From positions 1 to 7,502 of the forward strand of contig JBEKYH010000246.1 in assembly GCA_049511115.1 (NCBI GenBank): DNA of 7,502 bases, written 5' to 3'. This document shows positions 1 to 6,734 of this stretch, piece by piece (the first letter of the stretch is position 1; the number at the start of each line of letters is the position of its first letter). The translations under genes were made by a program, and so were the position numbers. This DNA comes from JBEKYH01 sp049511115 (GTDB lineage Bacteria; Planctomycetota; Phycisphaerae; Tepidisphaerales; Tepidisphaeraceae). The notes under the pieces were generated by a model that was given only the letters and a program-made list of their open reading frames with translations, ran no database searches and was not told where the DNA came from.

Positions 1-1
1 C

Positions 2-535
2 AATGCCGGCAGCGGCAAGCGGAATAATGCCCGGGCTGGGGTGCGCAAGTACGTCACCATCAAGCCTTTGACGCCGCGCAACGCCCCGCCGGTGCCGTCG
101 GTGCAGGTACTGGTGCGGGATTTATCGGCCGAGGGCATCGGCCTCATCCACCACGAGACCCTCCCCACCAACAGTCTGTTCGCCATCCGCCTCCCGATTT
201 ATGGGACACGGCTGATTACCGCCATTTATATCGTGAAACACTGTGACGAGCTGGAAAAGGACCTGTACCGGATCGGAGCGGCCCTGCTCAAGATTGACGA
301 CCCCGAGGGGGCGCTCACCGTATCGCTTGGGCCGGCCGCTTCCATGGCTCCGGCGCCGGCCGGGGCGGTCGCGATCAGTTCGGATGCCGGGGCCGCCGAA
401 GGATCGGCCGGCACAGCTACGGCAGTCGCCCCTGTTGTGGCCGCACCCTCCACTCCTACGCCGTCGCCGGCCCAGACTCCGGCCGCGGCTGAACCTCCGG
501 CAGAGGCCGATCAACTTGGCGGCGGTGGTTTTTAA
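2..535 (+). CDS. PilZ-domain protein, 5' end outside the window
   Basis: Probable c-di-GMP receptor or PilZ-like protein. The reading frame is open from base 2, so the true start probably lies upstream; a GTG at 41 is in frame but sits inside the domain. Codons 20-34 read RNNAR, matching the RxxxR half of the PilZ c-di-GMP site (RAGVR just after also fits). About 25-30 residues later comes DLSAEGIGL (GTG numbering 27-35), matching the second half, (D/N)xSxxGxxL. The segment HCDELEKDLYRIGA fits the closing strands of the PilZ barrel. After residue ~92 the protein becomes an Ala/Pro/Ser-rich, probably disordered tail of ~70 residues ending GGGGF. PilZ proteins typically sense c-di-GMP to control motility or exopolysaccharide; the specific role here is unknown. 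The last 80 bp overlap the end of pdxA on the other strand. Confidence 0.78.
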   Translation, partial: NAGSGKRNNARAGVRKYVTIKPLTPRNAPPVPSVQVLVRDLSAEGIGLIHHETLPTNSLFAIRLPIYGTRLITAIYIVKHCDELEKDLYRIGAALLKIDDPEGALTVSLGPAASMAPAPAGAVAISSDAGAAEGSAGTATAVAPVVAAPSTPTPSPAQTPAAAEPPAEADQLGGGGF

Positions 536-1523
536 CGGCCAGGTCAATCGCCAGTTCGATCGCCGCCCGCATACTCCCCGGATTGGCCCGGTTCTTCCCC
601 ACGATATCAAACGCCGTCCCGTGATCGGGGCTGGTGCGGATAATGGGCAGGCCCAGTGTGACGTTCACCGCCTGATCGAACGCGAGCAGCTTCACGGGGA
701 TGAGGCCCTGGTCGTGATACATGGCGACGACGGCATCGAAGTGGCCGTCGCGGGCCTTGAGGAAGATCGTGTCCGGCGGATAGGGTCCGGTGGCGTCGAT
801 GCCCTGATCGCGGGCCATCAGAATCGCCGGTTCGATGATCCGTTCCTCTTCGTCGCCAAACTGGCCGTGCTCTGAGGCGTGGGGATTCACGCCGCAGACG
901 GCGATGCGCGGCTTGGGGATATCGAACCATTCAACGAGAGCCTGATGCATCAGCTCGATCGGGGCGAAAACCGCGCCGATATTCAGCCGGCCCCAGAGGC
1001 CCATCAAGGGAACGTGCACGGTGCAGAGGACCACGCGCAATGGGCCGCCCGTGAACATCATGGCGAAGCGCCGCGCCCCGGTTTGATGGGCGAAAAGCTC
1101 GGTGTGGCCGGGGAAATGATAACCGGCCAGCTTCCAGCTTTCCTTGGCGATTGGGGCGGTTACCACGGCGTCGGCGATTCCGCTCTTGGCCGCCTCGATC
1201 GCGTCGAGGCAGAAGCGCATGGAGGCTTCGCCGCCCATTTTGCTGGGGGCGCGGATGGCGGTTCCAAGCATCGAGTATTGATCGTAATCCACCACCACCA
1301 CGTCATGCGGATAAGACCGCAATCGCCCCGCGAATTGATCGCGCCACCAGAAGACGTCGAACTCGGCGATGTCGGCCGCATAATGCAGCAGTTCGTTCAT
1401 CCCATAGATGATGTATCGCGCCTTGAAGCGAAGCACGGGGTCGGCCAGCGCCTTGACGATGACCTCGGCGCCGATGCCGGCAGGCTCGCCCATGCTGATG
1501 GCTATGGTGGGACGGTAATCCAT
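456..1523 (-). CDS. pdxA: 4-hydroxythreonine-4-phosphate dehydrogenase PdxA
   Basis: Cytosolic NAD-dependent enzyme that oxidises 4-phosphohydroxy-L-threonine; the product, after decarboxylation, condenses with deoxyxylulose 5-phosphate through PdxJ to make pyridoxine 5'-phosphate (DXP-dependent vitamin B6 route). The 355-residue product starts MDYRPTIAISMGEPAGIG, the typical N-terminus. The three metal-binding histidines of the family are visible: H140 in PGHTELFA, H215 in VNPHASEHG and H270 in MYHDQGLIPVK. GLPIIRTSPDHGTAFDIVGK (291-310) is also conserved. The conserved part ends near residue 330; the remaining ~25 Pro/Arg-rich residues exceed the usual ~330-residue length and form exactly the overlap with the convergent PilZ gene. 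A weak AAAGG lies 12 nt before the ATG. The start is 34 bp after the ribE stop, so co-transcription is likely. A PdxA2-type paralogue with another substrate is possible but less likely. Confidence 0.96.
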   Translation of the reverse strand: MDYRPTIAISMGEPAGIGAEVIVKALADPVLRFKARYIIYGMNELLHYAADIAEFDVFWWRDQFAGRLRSYPHDVVVVDYDQYSMLGTAIRAPSKMGGEASMRFCLDAIEAAKSGIADAVVTAPIAKESWKLAGYHFPGHTELFAHQTGARRFAMMFTGGPLRVVLCTVHVPLMGLWGRLNIGAVFAPIELMHQALVEWFDIPKPRIAVCGVNPHASEHGQFGDEEERIIEPAILMARDQGIDATGPYPPDTIFLKARDGHFDAVVAMYHDQGLIPVKLLAFDQAVNVTLGLPIIRTSPDHGTAFDIVGKNRANPGSMRAAIELAIDLAVKNHRRQVDRPLPEVQPRPESGPATA

Positions 1524-1557
1524 ACGAGGCTAAAGCCTTTGAAATTACACTGTTCCG

Positions 1558-2175
1558 CTACGCTGCTCCGTCCACACTTTGCCTCAGGATGGGCTGGTGT
1601 TCAAGCCAAAAAACGATCGTCTTGGCAAGAATGTCGGCTTCCACATTATATGCGTAACCCATGGGGCGGCGGCCCAGGGCGGTTATGTTCAAGGTCGTGG
1701 GGATCAGGGCCACTTCAAAAGAGTCGGCGTTCACGGCGGCGATGGTCAAGCTGACGCCGTCGAGCGAGACCGATCCCTTGGGGATGATGTACGATTTCAC
1801 TGCCGGCGGGATTTGCAGGGTAAGGCGGCATTCCTTTTCGTCGGACTTGCGAGCGAGCAATGGCGCGACGGCATCGACGTGGCCCTGGACCATGTGGCCG
1901 TCGAGGCGGTCGCCCATGCGCAGGGAACGCTCGAGTTGAACTTCGCTGCCGGCTTTGAGGAGACCCAGGTTGGTCTTGGCCAGGGTTTCGGCGATGACAT
2001 CGAACTCGACGGTTTCCGGCGAGAGGCGGGCAACGGTCAGGCAGCAGCCGTTGACGGCGATGCTTTGGCCGGGCTGGAGGTCGGGCCAGGGGCGGGGAAG
2101 TTTGATCTGGCGCGAGCCGACGAGATCGACAACCCCTGCCACGGCGACGGTCTTTTCGACGATGCCGGTGAACAT
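1558..2175 (-). CDS. ribE: Riboflavin synthase alpha chain
   Basis: Catalyses dismutation of two 6,7-dimethyl-8-ribityllumazines into riboflavin and 5-amino-6-ribitylamino-uracil, the last step of riboflavin synthesis (called ribC in E. coli). I place the start at the ATG giving MFTGIVEKT, the nearly invariant N-terminus. The frame runs 25 codons further upstream, but that part is unlike the family. The product is 205 residues, normal length, with two lumazine-binding barrels: about 1-97 with SIAVNGCCLTV (38-48), and about 98-190 with GHMVQGHVD (93-101) and the internal repeat SVSLDGVSLTI (135-145). YNVEADILAK (176-185) matches the conserved C-terminal NxExD region. No clear Shine-Dalgarno is seen before the ATG. 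Only 61 bp separate it from the upstream gene, too little for a full FMN riboswitch. pdxA follows after 34 bp, suggesting a cofactor operon. Confidence 0.96.
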   Translation of the reverse strand: MFTGIVEKTVAVAGVVDLVGSRQIKLPRPWPDLQPGQSIAVNGCCLTVARLSPETVEFDVIAETLAKTNLGLLKAGSEVQLERSLRMGDRLDGHMVQGHVDAVAPLLARKSDEKECRLTLQIPPAVKSYIIPKGSVSLDGVSLTIAAVNADSFEVALIPTTLNITALGRRPMGYAYNVEADILAKTIVFWLEHQPILRQSVDGAA

Positions 2176-2236
2176 TGGGGGATAGTGTAGACGGGGGCGT
2201 ATGGCGCGGGTAGGGGCCTGGCCGGCACAGTTGCAC

Positions 2237-3229
2237 TTATCGCACACCAACCTGAATTCGTCGTCTTACGCGCCGGCTCAGGAAGGGCATGCCGCCGAGG
2301 AACAAAATTGCCCCGCCGGCGGGTTCGGGGACGTCGGTGTCCACTTCCCAATTGATGTTATCGCTGGAATCGAGGGTACCCGTCACGGCGAAGGAGATTG
2401 CCTCTGATCCTGGAGCATCGGCACCGGGGAGGTCCTGTTCGTCGGAGTAATGCAGAGTGAAGGTGTCGGTATAGGTGCCGGGGACGTCGGTGAAAAGCTC
2501 GACGTAAAACGGAAAGACGTTTTCCGATGCGGAGTCGGTGGAGGGAAGGTCGTCGAACAAAGGCGGGTCGCCAAGTGCAAGCTGCGAATCGCCGGAGGCG
2601 GTGATGGAATCAATGTCCAGCTCCGCGGTCGGCTCGCCGGGCGGGTCGCCGATCATTCCCGGTGCGAACCCGCCGGCAGGTCCCTCGGTGCCGGCTTCCT
2701 GCGGGGGCAAAGATGCATTGCTCAAATCGGGCATGCTGGCGTTTTCTCCCGGCGTTGTGGCGAATTTAGTGACGCTCGGCACCGAGAGGGGAACGACCTT
2801 TCCGCTGAGCACCAGGCCCGGGGTTGCGTGTGCCAGCACGTTGACGGTGCCGCCGAGTGTGACGGCGGCGTTGGTGTCGGTGTTGGTGAGCGTCAGACTG
2901 ACGGGCACATTGTTCGCCGGCGCTACCTGCGATGAATTGAGGGTAAAGGGTAGGATCGTATATCCGGTGCCGCCGTCGGCCGATTTAGAGCCGCTGTAGG
3001 AGATCGGCGAAACATAAGACTGGTTCGAAGAGAGCTTGTAGTTCGCGGCCGCCGAACCCGTGGGGGCGGTGTTATAAACGAATCCGGAAACCGGGTCCTG
3101 ACCGCCCTGGATAACGGTCGAATATTGTACCTGGGCGTTGAGCGCCAATTGGCCCGGGGCCGGGGCAGCCGAAGCAGCGAGCGCCGGCAGCGCCAAGGGA
3201 ATAATCAATGCGATATGAGTTGAGCGCAT
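2237..3229 (-). CDS. Exported PEP-CTERM sorting-domain protein, function unknown
   Basis: Predicted surface or extracellular protein of 330 residues. The N-terminus (MRSTHIALIIPLALPALAAS, then AAPAP) is a signal peptide likely cut near residue 22. The body is rich in Ser, Thr, Asn, Gly and Asp, has no cysteine and looks like beta-sandwich material. One segment is ~25-155, with SLTLTNTDTNAAVTLGGTVN at 111-130; a Pro/Gly-rich linker spans ~158-200; a second segment at ~200-290 has VPGTYTDTFTLHYSDEQ. The C-terminus has the three-part PEP-CTERM signal: VPEP (300-303), a short hydrophobic stretch (304-317) and the basic cluster RRVRRR (319-324). In known systems an exosortase (EpsH/XrtA family) recognises this signal; none is in the window. 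The start is chosen by the signal peptide and the purine-rich Shine-Dalgarno just before it. A 96-codon in-frame extension runs into the pit gene and is not credible. The substrate or partner cannot be inferred. Confidence 0.88.
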   Translation of the reverse strand: MRSTHIALIIPLALPALAASAAPAPGQLALNAQVQYSTVIQGGQDPVSGFVYNTAPTGSAAANYKLSSNQSYVSPISYSGSKSADGGTGYTILPFTLNSSQVAPANNVPVSLTLTNTDTNAAVTLGGTVNVLAHATPGLVLSGKVVPLSVPSVTKFATTPGENASMPDLSNASLPPQEAGTEGPAGGFAPGMIGDPPGEPTAELDIDSITASGDSQLALGDPPLFDDLPSTDSASENVFPFYVELFTDVPGTYTDTFTLHYSDEQDLPGADAPGSEAISFAVTGTLDSSDNINWEVDTDVPEPAGGAILFLGGMPFLSRRVRRRIQVGVR

Positions 3230-3233
3230 GTGT

Positions 3234-3242
3234 CCCTCTCCC
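3234..3242 (-). promoter_or_regulatory. Shine-Dalgarno that fixes the PEP-CTERM gene start
   Basis: On the minus strand the sequence GGGAGAGGG lies 4-12 nt before the ATG at 3229. It supports this start over longer in-frame options and agrees with the signal peptide beginning there. Confidence 0.7.
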
Positions 3243-3386
3243 TTTAACTCTCTTTCGCCCGTGAGCTTACCCGGCGAATGGCAAATCGGCACGTTAAATA
3301 TTTGAAAATGGAATGGCTGGATGAAGCCCATCGGCCATCGGTGCTGACGGCTCTCCAAGCGCTGGGCGTCCACTGATTTCTTTGGC

Positions 3387-3400
3387 CCGCGTCCGCGCGG
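3387..3400 (-). terminator. GC-rich hairpin just after pit, possible weak terminator
   Basis: Four bases after the pit TGA the minus strand reads CCGCG-CGGA-CGCGG, a perfect 5-bp stem with a 4-nt loop. No U-run follows (the next bases are GCCAAAGAAA), so it is not a classical intrinsic terminator. It could slow readthrough into the PEP-CTERM gene 175 bp downstream, protect the 3' end, or be chance in GC-rich DNA. The rest of this gap has an AT-rich patch around 3293-3310 and a tandem CATCGGC/CATCGGT at 3329-3342, neither with a clear role. Confidence 0.3.
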
Positions 3401-3404
3401 CGAT

Positions 3405-5018
3405 TCACGCCGGGCTCGTCGCCGAAGCCAGGTCTTGCTGTTCTTGTTTGGCCCGGTTCTTGAACGCTTGCCAGAGCATCCAGACAACGAACGCCAACGC
3501 CATGAGTCCGGCCACAAACAGGAGTTTGCCCAGCGGGCTGGTGAAGATCACAAACAGCCCGGCGGCGAACGTGCCCGCACCGAGAATCAGGCAGACGGGC
3601 AACGTCAACACCCACGCCAGCAGCAGGTTTCGCAGGGTGCTCATCTGCAAGCCCGAGTGGTTCGCCGCCATCGTGCCGGCGACGCCGGAGGACAGAACGT
3701 GCGTGGTGCTGACAGGGAGCCCCCACCAATCCGCCGCGCCGATGGTGGCCATCGCGACCAGTTCCGCCGAAGCGCCTTGGGCGTAGGTCAGATGTTCCTT
3801 GCCGATTTTCTCGCCCACGGTGGTGACGATTCGCTTCCAGCCGATCATCGTTCCCAGGCCCAGGGCGAAGGCAACGGCGAATTTCACCCACTGGGGAATG
3901 TACTGCGTCGCCGACGTAAGCTGGCCCTTATACGCGGTCAAACTTTTTGCCTGGGCGGCGTCGGTAATCAGCTTCTGGCTGGTCAGTTTGGCGATGGCGC
4001 CGCCGACCAGGTAGATGTCCGTGCGCACGTCCTTGACTTGATCGGGCGCGAAATCCGCGAAAGAGTTCTTGCCGGCCAGTTCGTCGGCGATGCGATGATT
4101 CACCAGCGCCAAGGCGCTGTAAGTGCGGGGGCTGACCACGCCGGTTGTCTTGAGGTAGCTGGAGAGTTCGTCGGGCGCATCGGCCGCGGAAACAACCGCA
4201 TCACCCGCGCGGGCATCCAATATCGCGGCGGCGGAGTTGGCGCTGGCGGTGAGCTTATGTACATCGGCCGAACTGGCCCCCATGTTCAAAGCGTACGCGC
4301 CGGGAAGAATTCCGATGAGGATCAGCAGAATAAGCCCCATGCCCTTTTGCCCGTCGTTGGAACCGTGGGCAAAGCTGACGCCGGTGCAGGTGAGGACGAG
4401 GAGCGAGCGGATCGGCATCGGCGGAGGAACATCCTTCGCCGGCGCCGTATATAGCGCCGGTTTGCGGATCAGCTTCTTCATGATGAGCAGCAACAGCGCC
4501 GAGCAGATGAAACCCACCAGCGGCGAAACCAGCAACGTCGTAAAGACCTCGGTCACCTTGTGCCAGTTCACGCCCTCGCCGAAAACATGGCCCTTGGCCA
4601 GCATGGAATTGGCCAGGCCGACGCCCATGATTGATCCGATGAGCGTATGCGAGCTCGACGCGGGCAAACCCAGATACCAAGTGCCCAGGTTCCACAGGAT
4701 GGCGGAGATCAGCAATGCGAACACCATCGCAAAGCCGGTTGACGAGCCGATGTTGACAACCAGTTCCACAGGCAAGAGTGCGAGAATGCTGAACGCTACG
4801 GCCCCGGTCGACCAGAGCACGCCGATGAGGTTCCAGCAGCCCGACCAGATCACGGCGATCCAGGGCGGCAATGTGTGCGTGTAGATCACCGTGGCGACGG
4901 CGTTGGCGGTATCGTGAAAGCCGTTTACAAACTCAAAGCTCAGTGCCAGGCCAATGGCGAGGATGAGAAAAATACCGGTGCCCAGGGTGAAGACGGGAGC
5001 GTCAGCCAGGAGATGCAT
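3405..5018 (-). CDS. pit: PitA-type low-affinity inorganic phosphate transporter
   Basis: Inner-membrane symporter of the PiT family (PF01384), which takes up metal-phosphate complexes driven by the proton gradient. The 537-residue product is somewhat longer than E. coli PitA (499). It has many hydrophobic segments in two related halves, each with the PiT signature: GFHDTANAVAT (33-43) and SFAHGSNDGQKGMG (215-228). GLPASSSHTLIGS (117-129) and GLPVSTTHVLSSGVAGT (433-449) are the paired second motifs. A polar loop of ~125 residues (about 247-375) separates the later membrane segments. The start is supported by GAGGG six bases before the ATG (5025-5029). No phoU or DUF47 partner gene is adjacent. 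Its 139-bp upstream gap holds a 7-bp direct repeat with PHO-box-like spacing and an inverted repeat, so phosphate-responsive control is plausible but unproven. Confidence 0.96.
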   Translation of the reverse strand: MHLLADAPVFTLGTGIFLILAIGLALSFEFVNGFHDTANAVATVIYTHTLPPWIAVIWSGCWNLIGVLWSTGAVAFSILALLPVELVVNIGSSTGFAMVFALLISAILWNLGTWYLGLPASSSHTLIGSIMGVGLANSMLAKGHVFGEGVNWHKVTEVFTTLLVSPLVGFICSALLLLIMKKLIRKPALYTAPAKDVPPPMPIRSLLVLTCTGVSFAHGSNDGQKGMGLILLILIGILPGAYALNMGASSADVHKLTASANSAAAILDARAGDAVVSAADAPDELSSYLKTTGVVSPRTYSALALVNHRIADELAGKNSFADFAPDQVKDVRTDIYLVGGAIAKLTSQKLITDAAQAKSLTAYKGQLTSATQYIPQWVKFAVAFALGLGTMIGWKRIVTTVGEKIGKEHLTYAQGASAELVAMATIGAADWWGLPVSTTHVLSSGVAGTMAANHSGLQMSTLRNLLLAWVLTLPVCLILGAGTFAAGLFVIFTSPLGKLLFVAGLMALAFVVWMLWQAFKNRAKQEQQDLASATSPA

Positions 5019-5035
5019 AAGTTGCCCTCAAAAAG

Positions 5036-5063
5036 TAAGCTCGTTTGGAAACGACGGAGCTTA
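5036..5063 (-). promoter_or_regulatory. Inverted repeat in the pit leader
   Basis: Perfect 7-bp arms TAAGCTC (5036-5042) and GAGCTTA (5057-5063) flank a 14-nt interior that itself contains CGTTT-GG-AAACG (5042-5053). The element lies 18-45 nt upstream of the pit ATG, directly before its Shine-Dalgarno. It could be an RNA hairpin influencing translation or a palindromic operator. There is no U-run, so it is not a terminator for the upstream regulator gene. Confidence 0.45.
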
Positions 5064-5083
5064 TATCTTCCCGGCAGGGACGA

Positions 5084-5101
5084 CGGATTAGTGTCGGATT
5101 A
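5084..5101 (-). promoter_or_regulatory. Two 7-bp direct repeats with PHO-box-like spacing upstream of pit
   Basis: On the minus strand TAATCCG-ACAC-TAATCCG: two identical heptamers separated by 4 bp, hence 11 bp start to start. That is the geometry bound by PhoB and other OmpR-family regulators. The heptamer differs from the E. coli PHO-box unit (CTGTCAT), so only the architecture matches. It lies 66-83 bp upstream of the start of a phosphate transporter gene. No convincing -35/-10 pair was found near it. Confidence 0.4.
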
Positions 5102-5157
5102 AGATTTGGCTACGAGATTATTTGGAAAATGATAAGGGCGGCATCCTGAATCAAGAA

Positions 5158-6579
5158 TTAATTGCTTTCCCCCCCATCCAACCCGTACTTCCGCATCTTC
5201 TTGTAGAGTGTCGTCCGATTGATATCCAATTCCGCGGCGGTGGCCTGGCGGTTCCAGTTGTTTCGCTTGAGGGCTACTTCGATGATGCGTCGCTCGGGAG
5301 TCTCAAGGGCGGCTTCGAGCGGCATGGGACCTTCGGGCACCCAATCGCCCGCCGCGCCGGCGTGGACCAGGACGCGCGGCGCGACCGCGGCGGCAGTAAT
5401 TGTCTCGGGCAAATCATCCACGTCGATGCGCGGCTGGCGGCTGAGGACTACGGCGCGCTCGACGGCGTTCTCCAGTTCGCGCACGTTGCCGGGCCAATGG
5501 TAACGCTGCAGGGCGGCCATTGCCTCGTCGGTGAAGCCGATGACTTCGCGGCCGGTTTCCTGGCGGAAGTGGCGCAGGAACTGGGCGGCCAGGAGCGGTA
5601 TATCGCCGAGCCGCTGGCGCAGGCTGGGAAGCTTCAAGGTGACGACGTTGATGCGGTAGAACAAATCCTGGCGGAATTTCTGCTCGGCGACGAGTTGGCT
5701 CAGATCAACATTACTGGCCAGGATCACGCGCACATCGACGGTGGTCGTCTGGCTCGACCCGACCGGCTCGAACTGCCGCTCCTGCAAGACGCGCAGGAGC
5801 TTTACCTGCATGGCCGGCGAGGCGCTGTTGATCTCGTCGAGAAAAAGGGTGCCGGAATCGGCAGCGAGAAATCGGCCGGGTTTGTCGCCGACCGCGCCGG
5901 TGAAAGCGCCGCGGACGTGGCCGAATAATTCTGATTCGAGAAGCGTTTCGGGGAGTGCGCCGCAGCTTACCTCGACAAACGGCTTATCCCGGCGCGGTGA
6001 GCGATGATGGATGGCCCGGGCCACCAGTGATTTGCCGGTGCCGCTGTCGCCGGAGATGAGCACTGTCGTGCGGCTGTCGGCCACGGCTTCGACGAGGTCG
6101 AAGACCTTCAGCATCTTGTAGTCATGGCCGATCACGTTCTCCAGGCCAAACCGTAAATCGAGCTGATTCTTGAGCGTCTGATTCTCAAACAGGAGCGATT
6201 GCTGGCGGACGGCTTTTTCGACGACGACGCGGATTTCCTCGTCGACAATCGGCTTGGTCAGGTAATCAAACGCGCCCATTTTGGTCGCTTCGACCGCCCC
6301 CTCGATGCTGCCATAGCCGGTAATGACGATCACGACTACATGCGGAAAGCGCCGCCGGATATCGCGGAGCAACTCAGCGGGTTTTGGGCCGGGGATGTTG
6401 ATGTCGGCCAATAGCAACTCAACCGGGCCGCTTTCCATGCGCTCAATGGCCTGGGGCAGGGAATCGGTCGTCTGCACGTCGTATCCCTCACGGCGCAGGA
6501 ACTGGGCCAGCGACTGGAGGATGATGCGGTCCTCATCCAGGATCAACAACCGCGGTTTTTGAGGCAAATTCGCAACCAC
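5158..6579 (-). CDS. NtrC-family sigma-54-dependent response regulator
   Basis: Cytoplasmic two-component transcription activator; 473 residues from the GTG chosen. The receiver domain (~10-125) has the acidic pocket DED (15-17), phosphoacceptor D59 in ADINIP, T87 and K109. The sigma-54 AAA+ domain (~148-385) has Walker A GDSGTGKS (177-184), an intact GAFTGA loop for sigma-54 contact (224-229), Walker B TLFLDE with D248/E249, and the GNVREL motif (364-369). A Fis-type helix-turn-helix closes the protein (~429-467). All catalytic and switch residues are present, so it should be a working sigma-54 activator. The start is uncertain: GTG 6579 has AAAGGTG six bases before it and begins just before the receiver fold, but an in-frame ATG at 6636 has a stronger AGGAAGG and would add 19 residues. 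No histidine kinase is in the window, and its targets are unknown. Confidence 0.94.
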   Translation of the reverse strand: MVANLPQKPRLLILDEDRIILQSLAQFLRREGYDVQTTDSLPQAIERMESGPVELLLADINIPGPKPAELLRDIRRRFPHVVVIVITGYGSIEGAVEATKMGAFDYLTKPIVDEEIRVVVEKAVRQQSLLFENQTLKNQLDLRFGLENVIGHDYKMLKVFDLVEAVADSRTTVLISGDSGTGKSLVARAIHHRSPRRDKPFVEVSCGALPETLLESELFGHVRGAFTGAVGDKPGRFLAADSGTLFLDEINSASPAMQVKLLRVLQERQFEPVGSSQTTTVDVRVILASNVDLSQLVAEQKFRQDLFYRINVVTLKLPSLRQRLGDIPLLAAQFLRHFRQETGREVIGFTDEAMAALQRYHWPGNVRELENAVERAVVLSRQPRIDVDDLPETITAAAVAPRVLVHAGAAGDWVPEGPMPLEAALETPERRIIEVALKRNNWNRQATAAELDINRTTLYKKMRKYGLDGGESN

Positions 6580-6617
6580 GTATAACACCTTTACAAACCA
6601 GTACCTTATCGGCCGAC

Positions 6618-6635
6618 TGTTGCCCTGCGGCAACA
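6618..6635. repeat. Perfect 7-bp hairpin at the front of the regulator gene
   Basis: TGTTGCC (6618-6624), a 4-nt loop CTGC and GGCAACA (6629-6635) form a perfect inverted repeat. If the regulator starts at GTG 6579 it lies in the mRNA leader. If it starts at ATG 6636 it forms from the first codons. It could affect translation start choice or be a protein-binding palindrome. Confidence 0.5.
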
Positions 6636-6640
6636 TGTAT

Positions 6641-6647
6641 CCTTCCT
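6641..6647 (-). promoter_or_regulatory. Strong Shine-Dalgarno-like site for an alternative start of the regulator
   Basis: AGGAAGG on the minus strand lies 4 nt before the in-frame ATG at 6634-6636 (7 nt if only AGGA is counted). It is better than the AAAGGTG before GTG 6579. The codons between the two starts include ATA, AGG, GTA and TTA, unusual for this GC-rich DNA, so I kept the GTG while noting this alternative. Confidence 0.4.
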
Positions 6648-6734
6648 GCATCGGCAAAGTGGAGGGGAAAGGACAAGGTAAGGGAAATGAGAGGCAAAAA
6701 CGGCCGTCCGATAACGGAGGGAGAAGAAGAATGA

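Noticed and set aside
879..1754. A 291-codon plus-strand open frame opposite pdxA and ribE
   Set aside because: It is antisense to two strongly conserved genes, its composition (His/Gly/Arg-rich) is typical of GC-rich shadow frames, and it matches no family.
2176..2236. An FMN riboswitch before ribE
   Set aside because: The 61-bp gap is too short for the full element and none of its conserved segments are visible.
3230..3517. The 96-codon N-terminal extension of the PEP-CTERM frame
   Set aside because: It overlaps the end of pit, is Arg/Trp-rich and lacks a signal peptide. The internal ATG with a strong ribosome binding site and signal peptide is better.
3435..4454. A 339-codon plus-strand open frame opposite pit
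   Set aside because: It is antisense to the clear PiT transporter and looks like low-complexity shadow translation.
5169..5175. A run of 7 C (7 G on the coding strand) near the end of the regulator gene, as a phase-variation tract
   Set aside because: It is short and lies only a few codons before the stop, so slippage would change just the last residues; little reason to suspect switching.
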